Position numbers and translations under genes: made by a program. Below the pieces are notes generated by a model. The model was not told the origin of the DNA. It did no database searches and was given only the letters and a program-made list of their open reading frames with translations. From Collinsella sp. AM34-10 (GTDB taxonomy: Bacteria; Actinomycetota; Coriobacteriia; Coriobacteriales; Coriobacteriaceae): a stretch of DNA of 64,000 nucleotides. Shown here one piece after another: positions 42,620-50,406 of the stretch (position 1 is the stretch's first letter; each line of letters starts with the position of its first letter). The DNA is taken from assembly GCF_003469185.1 (NCBI RefSeq), contig NZ_QSIL01000003.1, forward strand, positions 1 to 64,000. The letters run 5' to 3'.

Positions 42620-44017
42620 TTACGCGCGCTCGATGAAGGCCTTGTAGCCGCGATAGGCCTCGTAGATATCGGCCTTGTTAGCGACCTCCCACAGGGCGTG
42701 CATGGACAGGACGGCAACGCCAGAGTCGATGACGTTCATGCCGTACTTAGCCATGATGTATGCGATGGTGCCGCCGCCGCCCGCGTTGACGCGACCGAGC
42801 TCGCAGGTCTGGAAGTCCACGCCGGCCTCGTCCATGATGTCGCGGATGAGGGCCACATACTCGGCGTCGGCGTCGTTAGAGCCGCCCTTGCCGCGGCTGC
42901 CCGTGTACTTGTTAAAGCACAGGCCGCGACCCATGAAGGCTGCGTTCTTGGTTTCGAACTTGCCGGCGTAGCCCGGGTCGAAGCCGGCGGACACGTCGGA
43001 GGAGAGCATGCGGCTGCGGGCGAGCGCGCGGCGCAGGGCCAGCGGGCTATCCTCGCCGGCGAGCGTCATGATCTCGGCGACGGTGTTCTCGAAGAAGCGG
43101 CTCGTCATGCCGGTGGCACCCACGGAACCGATCTCCTCCTTGTCGACGATGAGTGTGATGCTCGTGCGCTCCACGTTGGCGACGTTGATCTGGGCGAGCA
43201 TGGACGGATAGGCGCAGACACGGTCGTCGTGGCCATAGCCCAGAATCATGGAGCGGTCGAGGCCCATGTCACGGGCGGGGCCGGCGGGCACGACCTCGAT
43301 CTCGGCGGAGAGGAAGTCCTCCTCCTCGACGTCGTACTGCTCCTTGAGGATATCCAGGAACATCTGCTTGACGGGCTCCTTGGGAGCGTCCTTGTCGTCC
43401 TCGTCAAACTTGACGGGGCGGCCGCCCACGATCACGTCGAGGATCTCGGCGTCGACGGCGTCCTTGGCGGGCTTGGCCATCTGCTCGCTCGAGAGGTGGA
43501 TCAGCAGGTCGGAGATGGTAAAGACCGGGTCGTCGGCCTTGTCACCGATGTTGATGTCGACGGTGGTGCCGTCCTTTTTGCAGATGACGCCCACGAGTGC
43601 GAGCGGGGAAGCGACCCAGTGGTAGCTCTTGACGCCGCCATAGTAGTGCGTGTCGAGATAAGCCATGTCGCCGGCCTCGAAGGCGGGGTTCTGCTTGAGG
43701 TCCAGGCGCGGCGAGTCCACGTGGGCGCCCAGGATGTTAAAGCCCTGCTCGAGCGGGGCGGTGCCCAGGTTGACGAGCATGAGGTCCTTGCCGTGGTTGG
43801 CGGCGTACACCTTGTCGCCGGCCTTGAGCGCGCGGCCCTCGGCGATCACGGTCTCCAGATTGACGTAGCCCGCCTCCTCGGCCATCTTGATACCGGCCTT
43901 GACGCACAGGCGCTCGGTCTTGTTCTCACTCAAAAACTGCTTATAGCCGCGGCAAAGCTCCTCGAGCTCCTCGATCTGCTGTGGCGTGTACTTTTTCCAT
44001 GCGCTGGGACGCTCCAT
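42620..44017 (-). CDS. M18 family metallo-aminopeptidase
   Basis: The protein (about 465 residues) belongs to the M18 dinuclear zinc family (aspartyl aminopeptidase group). The zinc ligands and catalytic residues are in AHVDSPR near residue 90, DKEEIGS near 295 (paired catalytic Glu), SSDVSAGFDP near 345, and a final SMHALWEV near 440. A Gly-rich loop NAGGGGTIAYI lies near 410. It removes N-terminal residues in the cytoplasm, probably favouring acidic ones, which is inference from family. The ATG at 44017 has AAAGGAG ten bases upstream; the longer open frame to 44605 runs into polA on the other strand and is rejected. Confidence 0.9.
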   Translation of the reverse strand: MERPSAWKKYTPQQIEELEELCRGYKQFLSENKTERLCVKAGIKMAEEAGYVNLETVIAEGRALKAGDKVYAANHGKDLMLVNLGTAPLEQGFNILGAHVDSPRLDLKQNPAFEAGDMAYLDTHYYGGVKSYHWVASPLALVGVICKKDGTTVDINIGDKADDPVFTISDLLIHLSSEQMAKPAKDAVDAEILDVIVGGRPVKFDEDDKDAPKEPVKQMFLDILKEQYDVEEEDFLSAEIEVVPAGPARDMGLDRSMILGYGHDDRVCAYPSMLAQINVANVERTSITLIVDKEEIGSVGATGMTSRFFENTVAEIMTLAGEDSPLALRRALARSRMLSSDVSAGFDPGYAGKFETKNAAFMGRGLCFNKYTGSRGKGGSNDADAEYVALIRDIMDEAGVDFQTCELGRVNAGGGGTIAYIMAKYGMNVIDSGVAVLSMHALWEVANKADIYEAYRGYKAFIERA

Positions 44018-44183
44018 GACGCAGGCTCCTTTCGGATCGATCGTGCTGGTTGATGTACCGTGAGCCATCGTATCACGCGCGGGCCCGCGGCGGCAGGGAA
44101 GCCTGATGTGCGGTGGCCGCGGGGCGGGGAGCGTGTAAACTGGTGTGAGCAAACCGTGCCCAGCCCAAAGCGAGGTATTCAAT

Positions 44184-46931
44184 ATGTCTGAAAAGCGCCG
44201 TACCTTTGCCGTCATCGACGGCAACTCGCTCATGCATCGCGCCTTCCACGCCGTGCCGCCGACCATGAACGCGCCGGACGGTCGCCCCACCAACGCGATC
44301 TTTGGTTTTCTGAACATGTTTCTTAAGATGATCGACGCCTTTAACCCCGACGGCGTCGTCGTGGCGTTTGACAAGGGCAAGCCGCGCGTGCGTATGGAGA
44401 TGCTGCCGCAGTATAAGGCGCAGCGTCCGCCCATGGACCCCGATCTGCACGCGCAGTTCCCTATGATCAAGGAGCTGCTCGCCGCGCTCAACGTGCCGAT
44501 TCTGCAGTCCGAGGGCTGGGAAGGCGATGACATCCTGGGTACTATGGCGCGCCTGGGCGAGCAGGCCGGCTGTGATATGCTGCTGGTGACCGGTGATCGC
44601 GACATGTATCAGCTTGTTACCGAGCACGTCAACGTGGTCTCGACCCGTAAGGGCCTGTCCGACGTGGCGATCATGACACCCGAGAGCGTGGACGATCTGT
44701 ATCACGGCATTACGCCGGCGCTCGTGCCCGACTTTTATGGTCTGAAGGGCGACACGTCCGATAACATCCCCGGCGTGCCGGGCATCGGCCCCAAAAAGGC
44801 GAGCGCGCTCATTGCGCAGTACGGTAGCCTGGACGAGGTCATCGCACACGCCGATGAGGTTAAGGGCAAGATGGGCGAGAACCTGCGTGCGCACATCGAC
44901 GATGCGCTGCTGAGCCGCAAGGTCGCGACCATCCGCACCGATGCGCCTGTTGAGCTCGACTTTGAGGCGACGTCCTTCCCGGCGTTTTCTGCCGACGAGG
45001 TGTCTGCGGCGCTGGGCACGCTCGGCATTACGGCCATGCAGAACCGTTTCTTGGCGCTGATCAGCGGCGAGGGCGGGGCTGCTGCTTCCAGCACGTTTGA
45101 GATGCCCGCCGTCTCGCGTGCCGCTGCCGACGATGCCGAGGCGCTTGCTGCCGCTGCCGTCGAGATCGCTCGCGCGATTGATGCGGGTGAGTGGATTGCC
45201 GCCGTGGTGGATGATGACAAGGAGGAGGGCGCGCTTTTTGGTCTGACGCGCACGCTGTGGCTGGCGACGTCCAAGGGGCTGTTTGCTCTTGAGGAGGGCG
45301 ACGGCGGTGCGTCTGCCGTGGTCGATGGCTTTAACGTTGCCCACGGCCTGATCGCCGGCGTGCTTGCGCGCCTGTTTATGGAGGGCCGCGTGGCGAGCCC
45401 GGATATGAAGGCGCTGCTGCATGAGCTTTCGCCCATCGATTCTTCCGAGCCCGAGCTCATGGATCCGCTGGTCGTCGATTCCACGCGCATCTTCGATACC
45501 GTTGTCGCCGCCTACCTGTTGGATTCCGACCGCTCCGAGTTTGATGAGGCGTATCTGGCCGATACCTATCTGCAGATGACGCTGCCTGCGGCACGTGGCG
45601 CAGAAGGCGCTGGCGAGGACGCTCCTGCGCCCGCCGCTCGCACGGCGGCCTTGACGCTGGCGCTGGTCGCACCGCTGCGTGACCGCATGGCCCGCGAGAA
45701 CGCCGCCAACGTGTTCGATGGGATCGAGATGCCGCTCGTGCCGGTGCTTGCCAAGATGGAACGCGCGGGCATGCTCGTAGACCCCGACCGTCTGCATAGT
45801 CTGTCCGAGGGACTTGCTACCCAGATCACCGATGTCGAGCGCAGTATTCGCGACCTAGCGGGTGACGAGACCTTTAACGTCGGCAGCCCCATGCAGCTCT
45901 CGCACGTGCTGTTTGATGTGATGGGGCTTCCGACCAAGGGCCTCAAAAAGACCAAGCGCGGCTATTATTCGACCAACGCCAAGGTGCTGAGCGACCTTGC
46001 CCGCGACCACGAGATCGTACGCCTTATTTTGGACTGGCGTGAGAAGTCCAAGATTAAGTCGACCTATCTGGACACGCTAGGTCCGCTGCGCCGTGGTGAC
46101 GGGCGTGTGCACACCACGTACAACCAGACCATCACCGCGACGGGGCGTCTGTCTTCGAGCGACCCCAATCTGCAAAACATTCCGACGCGCTCGGAGCTGG
46201 GACGCACCGTCAAGACGGCGTTCTCGGCGGGCGAGGGCAGCGTCTTTTTGGCAGTGGACTACTCGCAGATCGAGCTGCGTCTGCTGGCGCATCTCTCGGG
46301 CGATGAGCATCTGGTGCGCGCCTTTAACGAGGGCGAGGACTTCCATGCCGAGACGGCCGCGCGCGTATTTGGCGTGCCGGTGTCCGAGGTGACGCCCGAC
46401 CTGCGCAGCCGCGCCAAGGCCGTGAACTTCGGCATCGTGTATGGTCAGCAGGCTTACGGTCTGTCGCAGTCGCTGCATATCTCGATGGCCGAGGCGCGCG
46501 ACATGATTGACCGCTACTACGAGGCATACCCGGGCGTGCGCACGTTCCTCGACAACGTGGTGGCGCGTGCCAAGCAGACGGGTTACGCCGAGACCATGTA
46601 CGGCCGTCGTCGTCATATTCCGGAGCTCAAGGCCAAAAACCCACAGCTCCGCGGCTTTGGTGAGCGCACGGCCATGAACCATCCCATGCAGGGCACCGCG
46701 GCCGACGTCATCAAGATCGCCATGGCCCGCGTAAGCCGCCGCCTGGAAGAAGAGGGCTTTGCCGCCCACATGATCTTACAGGTGCACGACGAACTGGACT
46801 TTGAGTGCCCCGTCGACGAAGTCGAGCGCCTCACCGCCATGGTCCGCGACGTCATGGAACACGTAGTAGACCTCCGCGTACCGTTGATCGCCGAAGCCAG
46901 CACCGGCATAACCTGGGCCGACGCGAAATAG
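44184..46931 (+). CDS. polA: DNA polymerase I
   Basis: The protein (about 915 residues) has a 5'-3' exonuclease domain (1-300, with AVIDGNSLMHRAFHA and GWEGDDILGTMA), a central region aligned with the 3'-5' exonuclease, and a C-terminal family A polymerase. Polymerase motifs are intact: motif A DYSQIELRLLAHLSGD near 688, motif B RAKAVNFGIVYGQQAYG near 740, motif C QVHDELDFE near 865. The proofreading motifs are not: the usual DxE is replaced by AAVVDDDKEEG and the YxxxD motif is not found, so proofreading is probably lost. GCGAGGT precedes the ATG at 44184; an in-frame GTG at 44145 is less likely. Confidence 0.95.
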   Translation: MSEKRRTFAVIDGNSLMHRAFHAVPPTMNAPDGRPTNAIFGFLNMFLKMIDAFNPDGVVVAFDKGKPRVRMEMLPQYKAQRPPMDPDLHAQFPMIKELLAALNVPILQSEGWEGDDILGTMARLGEQAGCDMLLVTGDRDMYQLVTEHVNVVSTRKGLSDVAIMTPESVDDLYHGITPALVPDFYGLKGDTSDNIPGVPGIGPKKASALIAQYGSLDEVIAHADEVKGKMGENLRAHIDDALLSRKVATIRTDAPVELDFEATSFPAFSADEVSAALGTLGITAMQNRFLALISGEGGAAASSTFEMPAVSRAAADDAEALAAAAVEIARAIDAGEWIAAVVDDDKEEGALFGLTRTLWLATSKGLFALEEGDGGASAVVDGFNVAHGLIAGVLARLFMEGRVASPDMKALLHELSPIDSSEPELMDPLVVDSTRIFDTVVAAYLLDSDRSEFDEAYLADTYLQMTLPAARGAEGAGEDAPAPAARTAALTLALVAPLRDRMARENAANVFDGIEMPLVPVLAKMERAGMLVDPDRLHSLSEGLATQITDVERSIRDLAGDETFNVGSPMQLSHVLFDVMGLPTKGLKKTKRGYYSTNAKVLSDLARDHEIVRLILDWREKSKIKSTYLDTLGPLRRGDGRVHTTYNQTITATGRLSSSDPNLQNIPTRSELGRTVKTAFSAGEGSVFLAVDYSQIELRLLAHLSGDEHLVRAFNEGEDFHAETAARVFGVPVSEVTPDLRSRAKAVNFGIVYGQQAYGLSQSLHISMAEARDMIDRYYEAYPGVRTFLDNVVARAKQTGYAETMYGRRRHIPELKAKNPQLRGFGERTAMNHPMQGTAADVIKIAMARVSRRLEEEGFAAHMILQVHDELDFECPVDEVERLTAMVRDVMEHVVDLRVPLIAEASTGITWADAK

Positions 46932-46988
46932 GGAAGCACTCCGTAAGGCAAGCTCGCCCAAGACGCAAGCCCCCACATACTTAAGATT

Positions 46989-47019
46989 TGGGACAAACAC
47001 TACTGATTAATTTGTCCCA
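46989..47019. repeat. GGGACAAA hairpin repeat, copy 1
   Basis: TGGGACAAA (46989-46997) and TTTGTCCCA (47011-47019) flank a 13-nt loop ending CTGATTAA. A decayed relative lies at about 59249-59280, sharing CTGAT-AATTTGTCCCA. Confidence 0.55.
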
Positions 47020-47031
47020 CAGTAACCAAAA

Positions 47032-47068
47032 CAGAGGGGAGCCCCTTCCAACAAGGGGCTCCCCTCTG
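47032..47068 (+). terminator. Strong hairpin downstream of polA
   Basis: CAGAGGGGAGCCCCTT (47032-47047) pairs perfectly with 47053-47068 around CCAAC. There is no T-run after it, but its position suggests it ends the polA transcript. Confidence 0.65.
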
Positions 47069-47103
47069 CTCAAATCATTTCAGCTAAGTATCTAGACACT
47101 CAA

Positions 47104-47300
47104 GACGCCATCTTGGCGGCAGGAAAGTAAACCTAGGACCTGGCCGGGCGGCGCGGATTAGTTTTTCGTAGATTCCGCACGAGCCGGAAAGCACTTAATG
47201 TGCTTTCCGAGCGAGCCCAGGACCTGACCGAACGAAAAACTAATCCGCGCCGCCCGGCCAGGTCCGACGAGCCACGTTACCGAGCCGCCAGGATGGCGTC
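47104..47300. repeat. Very large inverted repeat overlapping the 3' end of the HAD gene
   Basis: Bases 47136-47169 and 47232-47265 are perfect 34-base inverted copies. An inner hairpin pairs CGGAAAGCAC (47185-47194) with GTGCTTTCCG (47200-47209). Outside, 47104-47120 is the inverse of 47284-47300 with one mismatch; the latter is the last coding stretch of the HAD gene. The structure therefore includes an inverted copy of the gene's 3' end. Confidence 0.8.
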
Positions 47301-48104
47301 GATGAGCGTCAGTACGCCCCCGTCGTTGTTGCTCGGAATGCGCCACTTGGCATGCGCGTTCATGTGCTCCTCGGCATTGTCCACGATAAAGCTGTGACCG
47401 ACGCGCTCCAGCATGGGGATATCGTTGTAGGTATCGCCCACGGCAGCGGCGTCGGCGATATCGATGCCCAGGTGCTCGCACAGGTGCGCGACGCCGGCGC
47501 CCTTGTCGACGCCCAGGTTCATAAAGTCGATCCACTCGCGCCCGGCGTTGGTGACGTAGAGCTTGTCCGAGAACTCGGGGCTATAGGTCTCGCGGAATGC
47601 AGGCTCGGCATCATAGGCGGGGAAGAAGATCGAGATCTTATTGGACTCGATATCAATGCCCTCAAAGCTATCGACGTAGTTGATTGTGTTGTAGTAGACG
47701 CTGATCTCGTCGTGGTATTGATGGTCGCGGGCAAGCACGTAGAACTCGTCGAAGCAGCACAGGACGGGGACAGCGCGAGGATCCTCCGAGGCGCGCTTCA
47801 AGACCTGCTGGTACAGCTCCACGTCGATATTACTCTTATAGATATAGCTGCCGCGATAGATCACGCACGCTCCGTTGTCGGGACAAAAGGCGAGGCGGTT
47901 CTTGATGTCCTCGAACATCTCCTCGAGCTTGGGGGCGGGGCGTCCGCTGGCGGGGCAGAATACGATGCCGGCGTCAGCGAGCTTGTCCAGACGCTCGTCG
48001 AGACCCTGGGGCAGCACGCGCTCGTCGGTCAGCAGCGTCTTGTCCATGTCGACGGCGATGAGTTTAATGTTGCCGATGTTAGCGTCTGATTCATAAGTCT
48101 GCAT
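47277..48104 (-). CDS. Cof-type HAD hydrolase
   Basis: The 275-residue phosphatase has HAD motif I AVDMDKTLLTDERVLP near residue 18 (nucleophile Asp), motif II CPASGRP near 52, Lys in DKGAGVAHL near 210 and motif IV GDTYNDIPML near 232, with the large C2B cap between them. Cof-type enzymes dephosphorylate sugar phosphates, flavin or PLP phosphates; the substrate is not readable. The ATG follows GAAAGGCGC. Its last codons form part of a large inverted repeat. Confidence 0.9.
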   Translation of the reverse strand: MQTYESDANIGNIKLIAVDMDKTLLTDERVLPQGLDERLDKLADAGIVFCPASGRPAPKLEEMFEDIKNRLAFCPDNGACVIYRGSYIYKSNIDVELYQQVLKRASEDPRAVPVLCCFDEFYVLARDHQYHDEISVYYNTINYVDSFEGIDIESNKISIFFPAYDAEPAFRETYSPEFSDKLYVTNAGREWIDFMNLGVDKGAGVAHLCEHLGIDIADAAAVGDTYNDIPMLERVGHSFIVDNAEEHMNAHAKWRIPSNNDGGVLTLIDAILAAR

Positions 48105-48378
48105 AAATGCGCCTTTCCGTTTCCAGATTGTTTCGGGCGTAATGACCCTCTGCTATGTAATCGAGCGTATTTTCGCAGGAATGGTGCGTACTTGCACTGC
48201 AATTCACAAACTAATGAAAAAACTTTTCAGAAATTTGAATTTGTCGCTTGTACAGCAGGCACTTTAGCGTAATATAGCGAGCATCGAAAACGGAGACGGA
48301 AAAAGACCCGTTTACCGAGGAAAAGGTACCGTTTGCGATATTTGAATTGCGCTCGGCGATATGTGAAAGGAGAGGCAG
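48105..48378 (+). promoter_or_regulatory. argG promoter and start of leader transcript
   Basis: The region is distinctly A+T-rich. TTGTAC (48248-48253) and TAATAT (48270-48275) with a 16-base spacer form a good promoter, placing the transcript start near 48282, about 97 bases before the leader peptide. No ArgR-type operator was recognised by eye. It also contains the upstream region of the divergent HAD gene. Confidence 0.6.
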
Positions 48379-48453
48379 ATGCAGTTCGTAAAGATCATCA
48401 CCACTGCAGACAATGCCATCCGACGCCAGCGCGCAATTTCCCGACGACGATAA
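48379..48453 (+). CDS. Arginine-rich leader peptide of argG
   Basis: A 24-codon reading frame, MQFVKIITTADNAIRRQRAI followed by SRRR and TAA. A strong GAAAGGAGAGGC precedes the ATG. Six of the last ten residues are Arg, encoded CGA, CGC, CGC, CGA, CGA, CGA; all twelve Arg codons of argG are CGC or CGT, so CGA here looks selected for slow decoding. It lies between a promoter and a hairpin-T6 terminator and just upstream of an arginine biosynthesis gene. This is the layout of amino-acid leader peptides (as for trp, his, leu): ribosomes stalling on Arg codons when arginyl-tRNA is scarce would alter downstream RNA folding. Function is inferred. Confidence 0.75.
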   Translation: MQFVKIITTADNAIRRQRAISRRR

Positions 48454-48563
48454 CAATCGTCTCTGTCCGCATGGGGCGAATTGCCTCAACAGAGTCATTT
48501 TGAGGTCGTTGGGTTTAGCACGACATAGCTACATGTTTCTAGGGCATGTATGTGCTGTTTTTT
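48446..48563 (+). promoter_or_regulatory. Putative arginine attenuator: overlapping hairpins and T6 terminator
   Basis: A chain of mutually overlapping helices follows the leader: GACGAT/ATCGTC (48446-48451 with 48456-48461, covering the last Arg codons and stop), CTCTGT/ACAGAG (48461-48466 with 48489-48494), CCTCAA/TTGAGG (48484-48489 with 48500-48505), GTCGT/ACGAC (48505-48509 with 48520-48524), then AGC-TACATG/CATGTA-GCT (48527-48535 with 48545-48556, 3-nt bulge) followed by G and six T (48558-48563). Sharing of bases between successive helices would permit an antiterminator switch. Confidence 0.6.
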
Positions 48564-48657
48564 ACTATTTAACCTGATATTGCACGGTATTTGACCTTGA
48601 AATGACTTGCAACTGACCGATGCTCTAATTAGCTACCAAGGGCGAAAGGAAACAGCC

Positions 48658-49884
48658 ATGAGCAAGGAAAAAGTCGTTCTCGCATATTCCGGTGGCCTTG
48701 ATACATCTGTATGTGTCAAGTGGCTCCAGGACGAGAAGAATCTCGATGTCGTTTGTGTCTGCGGCAACGTGGGCCAGGAGGAGACCGGCCTGGATGCCAA
48801 GAAGCAGAAGGCGCTCGACTTGGGCGTTCTCGATTGCCAGGTGCTCGACCTGCGCGATGAGTTTTCCGATGAGTTCCTAATCAAGGCCATCGCCGCCAAC
48901 TCCATGTACGAGAACAAGTACCCGCTGCTCTCCGCCCTGTCTCGTCCGCTGCTCGCCAAGAAGCTTGTTGAGGTCGCTCACGAGTTTGGCGCGACCTACG
49001 TCGCCCACGGCTGCACCGGCAAGGGTAACGACCAGGTTCGTTTTGAGGCTGCCGTCAAGGCCCTCGACCCCGAGCTTAAGGTTATCGCCCCGGTTCGCGA
49101 GTGGGACCTGAAGTGTCGTCCCGACGAGGTCGCCTATGCTCACGCCCACAACGTGCCGGTTCCCGAGGGTGCCAACGACAACCCCTATTCCATCGATGAT
49201 AACCTGTGGGGTCGTGCCATCGAGTGCGGTCACCTGGAGGATCCCTGGAACGAGCCGCTCGACGACGCCTGGGTTATGACCAAGAACCCCGAGGACACGC
49301 CCGACACTCCGACTTACACCGAGATTGAGTTTGAGGCCGGCAAGCCCGTCGCCGTCGACGGCAAGAAGATGAAGCTCTCCGAGATCGTCATCGCCCTCAA
49401 CAAGATCTCTGGTGACAACGGCTTTGGCCGTCTCGATCTGGTCGAGGACCGTCTAGTGGGCCTCAAGAGCCGCGAGTGCTATGAGGTTCCCGGCGCCCTG
49501 ACGCTCATCACCGCCCACAAGGCGCTTGAGGACATTTGCGTCGAGGGCGACCTGCTCAAGGCCAAGATTAAGCTCGAGCAGGATTGGGCCACCGCCGTGT
49601 ACAACGGCCAGTGGTACAGCCCGCTCAAAAACGCGCTCGATGCCTTTATGGCCGACACCCAGAAGTTCGTGACCGGCACCGTCCGTCTGAAGTTCTTTAA
49701 GGGCAACTGCCATGTCGTCGGCCGCAAGAGCCCGTTTAGCCTGTATGACTACGGTCTGGCTACCTACGACCGCGACACTACGTTTGACGAGAAGGCCAGC
49801 GCCGGCTTTATCGAGATCGATACGCTGTCGCTCAAGACGTGGGCTAAGGTCCAGGGCCCCAGCTCTGCTGCCGCCCAGGCCTAG
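48658..49884 (+). CDS. argG: Argininosuccinate synthase
   Basis: The 408-residue enzyme starts with the PP-loop ATP motif VLAYSGGLDTSVC, has CGNVGQEE near residue 36, AHGCTGKGNDQVRFE near 115, and the substrate segment NPYSIDDNLWGRAIE near 175. It joins citrulline and aspartate using ATP. The ATG at 48658 has GAAAGGAAA eight bases upstream. argH, the next pathway enzyme, follows after a small open frame. Control is probably through the arginine-rich leader and terminator upstream. Confidence 0.96.
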   Translation: MSKEKVVLAYSGGLDTSVCVKWLQDEKNLDVVCVCGNVGQEETGLDAKKQKALDLGVLDCQVLDLRDEFSDEFLIKAIAANSMYENKYPLLSALSRPLLAKKLVEVAHEFGATYVAHGCTGKGNDQVRFEAAVKALDPELKVIAPVREWDLKCRPDEVAYAHAHNVPVPEGANDNPYSIDDNLWGRAIECGHLEDPWNEPLDDAWVMTKNPEDTPDTPTYTEIEFEAGKPVAVDGKKMKLSEIVIALNKISGDNGFGRLDLVEDRLVGLKSRECYEVPGALTLITAHKALEDICVEGDLLKAKIKLEQDWATAVYNGQWYSPLKNALDAFMADTQKFVTGTVRLKFFKGNCHVVGRKSPFSLYDYGLATYDRDTTFDEKASAGFIEIDTLSLKTWAKVQGPSSAAAQA

Positions 49885-49926
49885 CGCCTCCTTCCTTTGG
49901 TATCCGCGCGGCCCATCCGCGTGATA

Positions 49927-49962
49927 CATAACGGGCGCATGGGGTCCCCACCTTTCGTTATG
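49927..49962 (+). terminator. Hairpin after argG
   Basis: CATAACG (49927-49933) pairs with CGTTATG (49956-49962), with GGGG/CCCC pairing inside. No clean T-run follows. Confidence 0.45.
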
Positions 49963-50037
49963 CTTGCTGACACTTCTTAACATCGGTGGCCCCTACGTTC
50001 CGCCCGCATATATGATGCCGCGTCTGCGGCTGAGTCC

Positions 50038-50067
50038 GAGCCCCGCCGGGGTTGTCCGGCGGGGCTC
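50038..50067 (+). terminator. Strong 12-bp hairpin between argG and argH
   Basis: GAGCCCCGCCGG (50038-50049) pairs perfectly with CCGGCGGGGCTC (50056-50067). It is followed by CTCCTATC, not T-residues, so it may be a processing or regulatory structure ahead of the small frame at 50118. Confidence 0.5.
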
Positions 50068-50117
50068 CTCCTATCAATTTGACGGCCCTGCGCCTATATA
50101 TATGGGGAGTATCCATT

Positions 50118-50288
50118 ATGTTCAATGCTATCGCGCATGCTTTACTTGCCCTCGCGCCCGAGTTCGATGCTGCAAAGGTCGAGGACGTTCCTATGAGCCT
50201 AAAGGCCTGGATCGATGGTTCGCAGGGCAACATTCGGAGGGAGACGTTGGGCGCCAAGTGCATGGCGCGTCACTTCTTTGCAAATTAG
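50118..50288 (+). CDS. Small hypothetical protein, 56 residues
   Basis: MFNAIAHALLALAPEFDAAK is followed by a hydrophilic half with WIDGSQGNIRRETLG and MARHFFAN. GGGGAG precedes the ATG by eight bases, and TATATATAT lies just before that. The N-terminal half could be an amphipathic helix. I do not recognise a family. It sits between argG and argH on the same strand, with no Arg-codon bias, so it does not look like a second leader peptide. Whether it is translated needs experimental evidence; coding status is uncertain. Confidence 0.45.
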   Translation: MFNAIAHALLALAPEFDAAKVEDVPMSLKAWIDGSQGNIRRETLGAKCMARHFFAN

Positions 50289-50406
50289 CAATATGGCCTC
50301 GCACATGGTGGGGAATATGCAAAACTAGCGGTTGAGAAATCGCTTTAGCGACAGGGCGCATTGCTTTGGGCGCTTGTTTTGGGATTTGATGAAAGGGGAC
50401 GGTTCC

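Larger units (their letters stand above)
46932..47276. other. 345-nt intergenic region rich in hairpins
   Basis: No gene is supported between polA and the convergent HAD gene. It contains a GGGACAAA/TTTGTCCC hairpin (46989-47019), a strong 16-bp hairpin after polA (47032-47068), and a very large inverted repeat (47104-47300). Confidence 0.75.

Noticed and set aside
42272..44053. 593-codon plus-strand frame opposite the M18 aminopeptidase
   Set aside because: The minus-strand gene has all family motifs, while this frame is a Val/Asp/Gly-rich antisense reading.
44073..45797. 574-codon antisense frame over polA
   Set aside because: Shadow of polA; no ribosome binding site and low-complexity composition.
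48211..48498. 95-codon minus-strand frame over the argG leader
   Set aside because: It is antisense to the leader peptide and hairpins; no start signal and no homology recognised.
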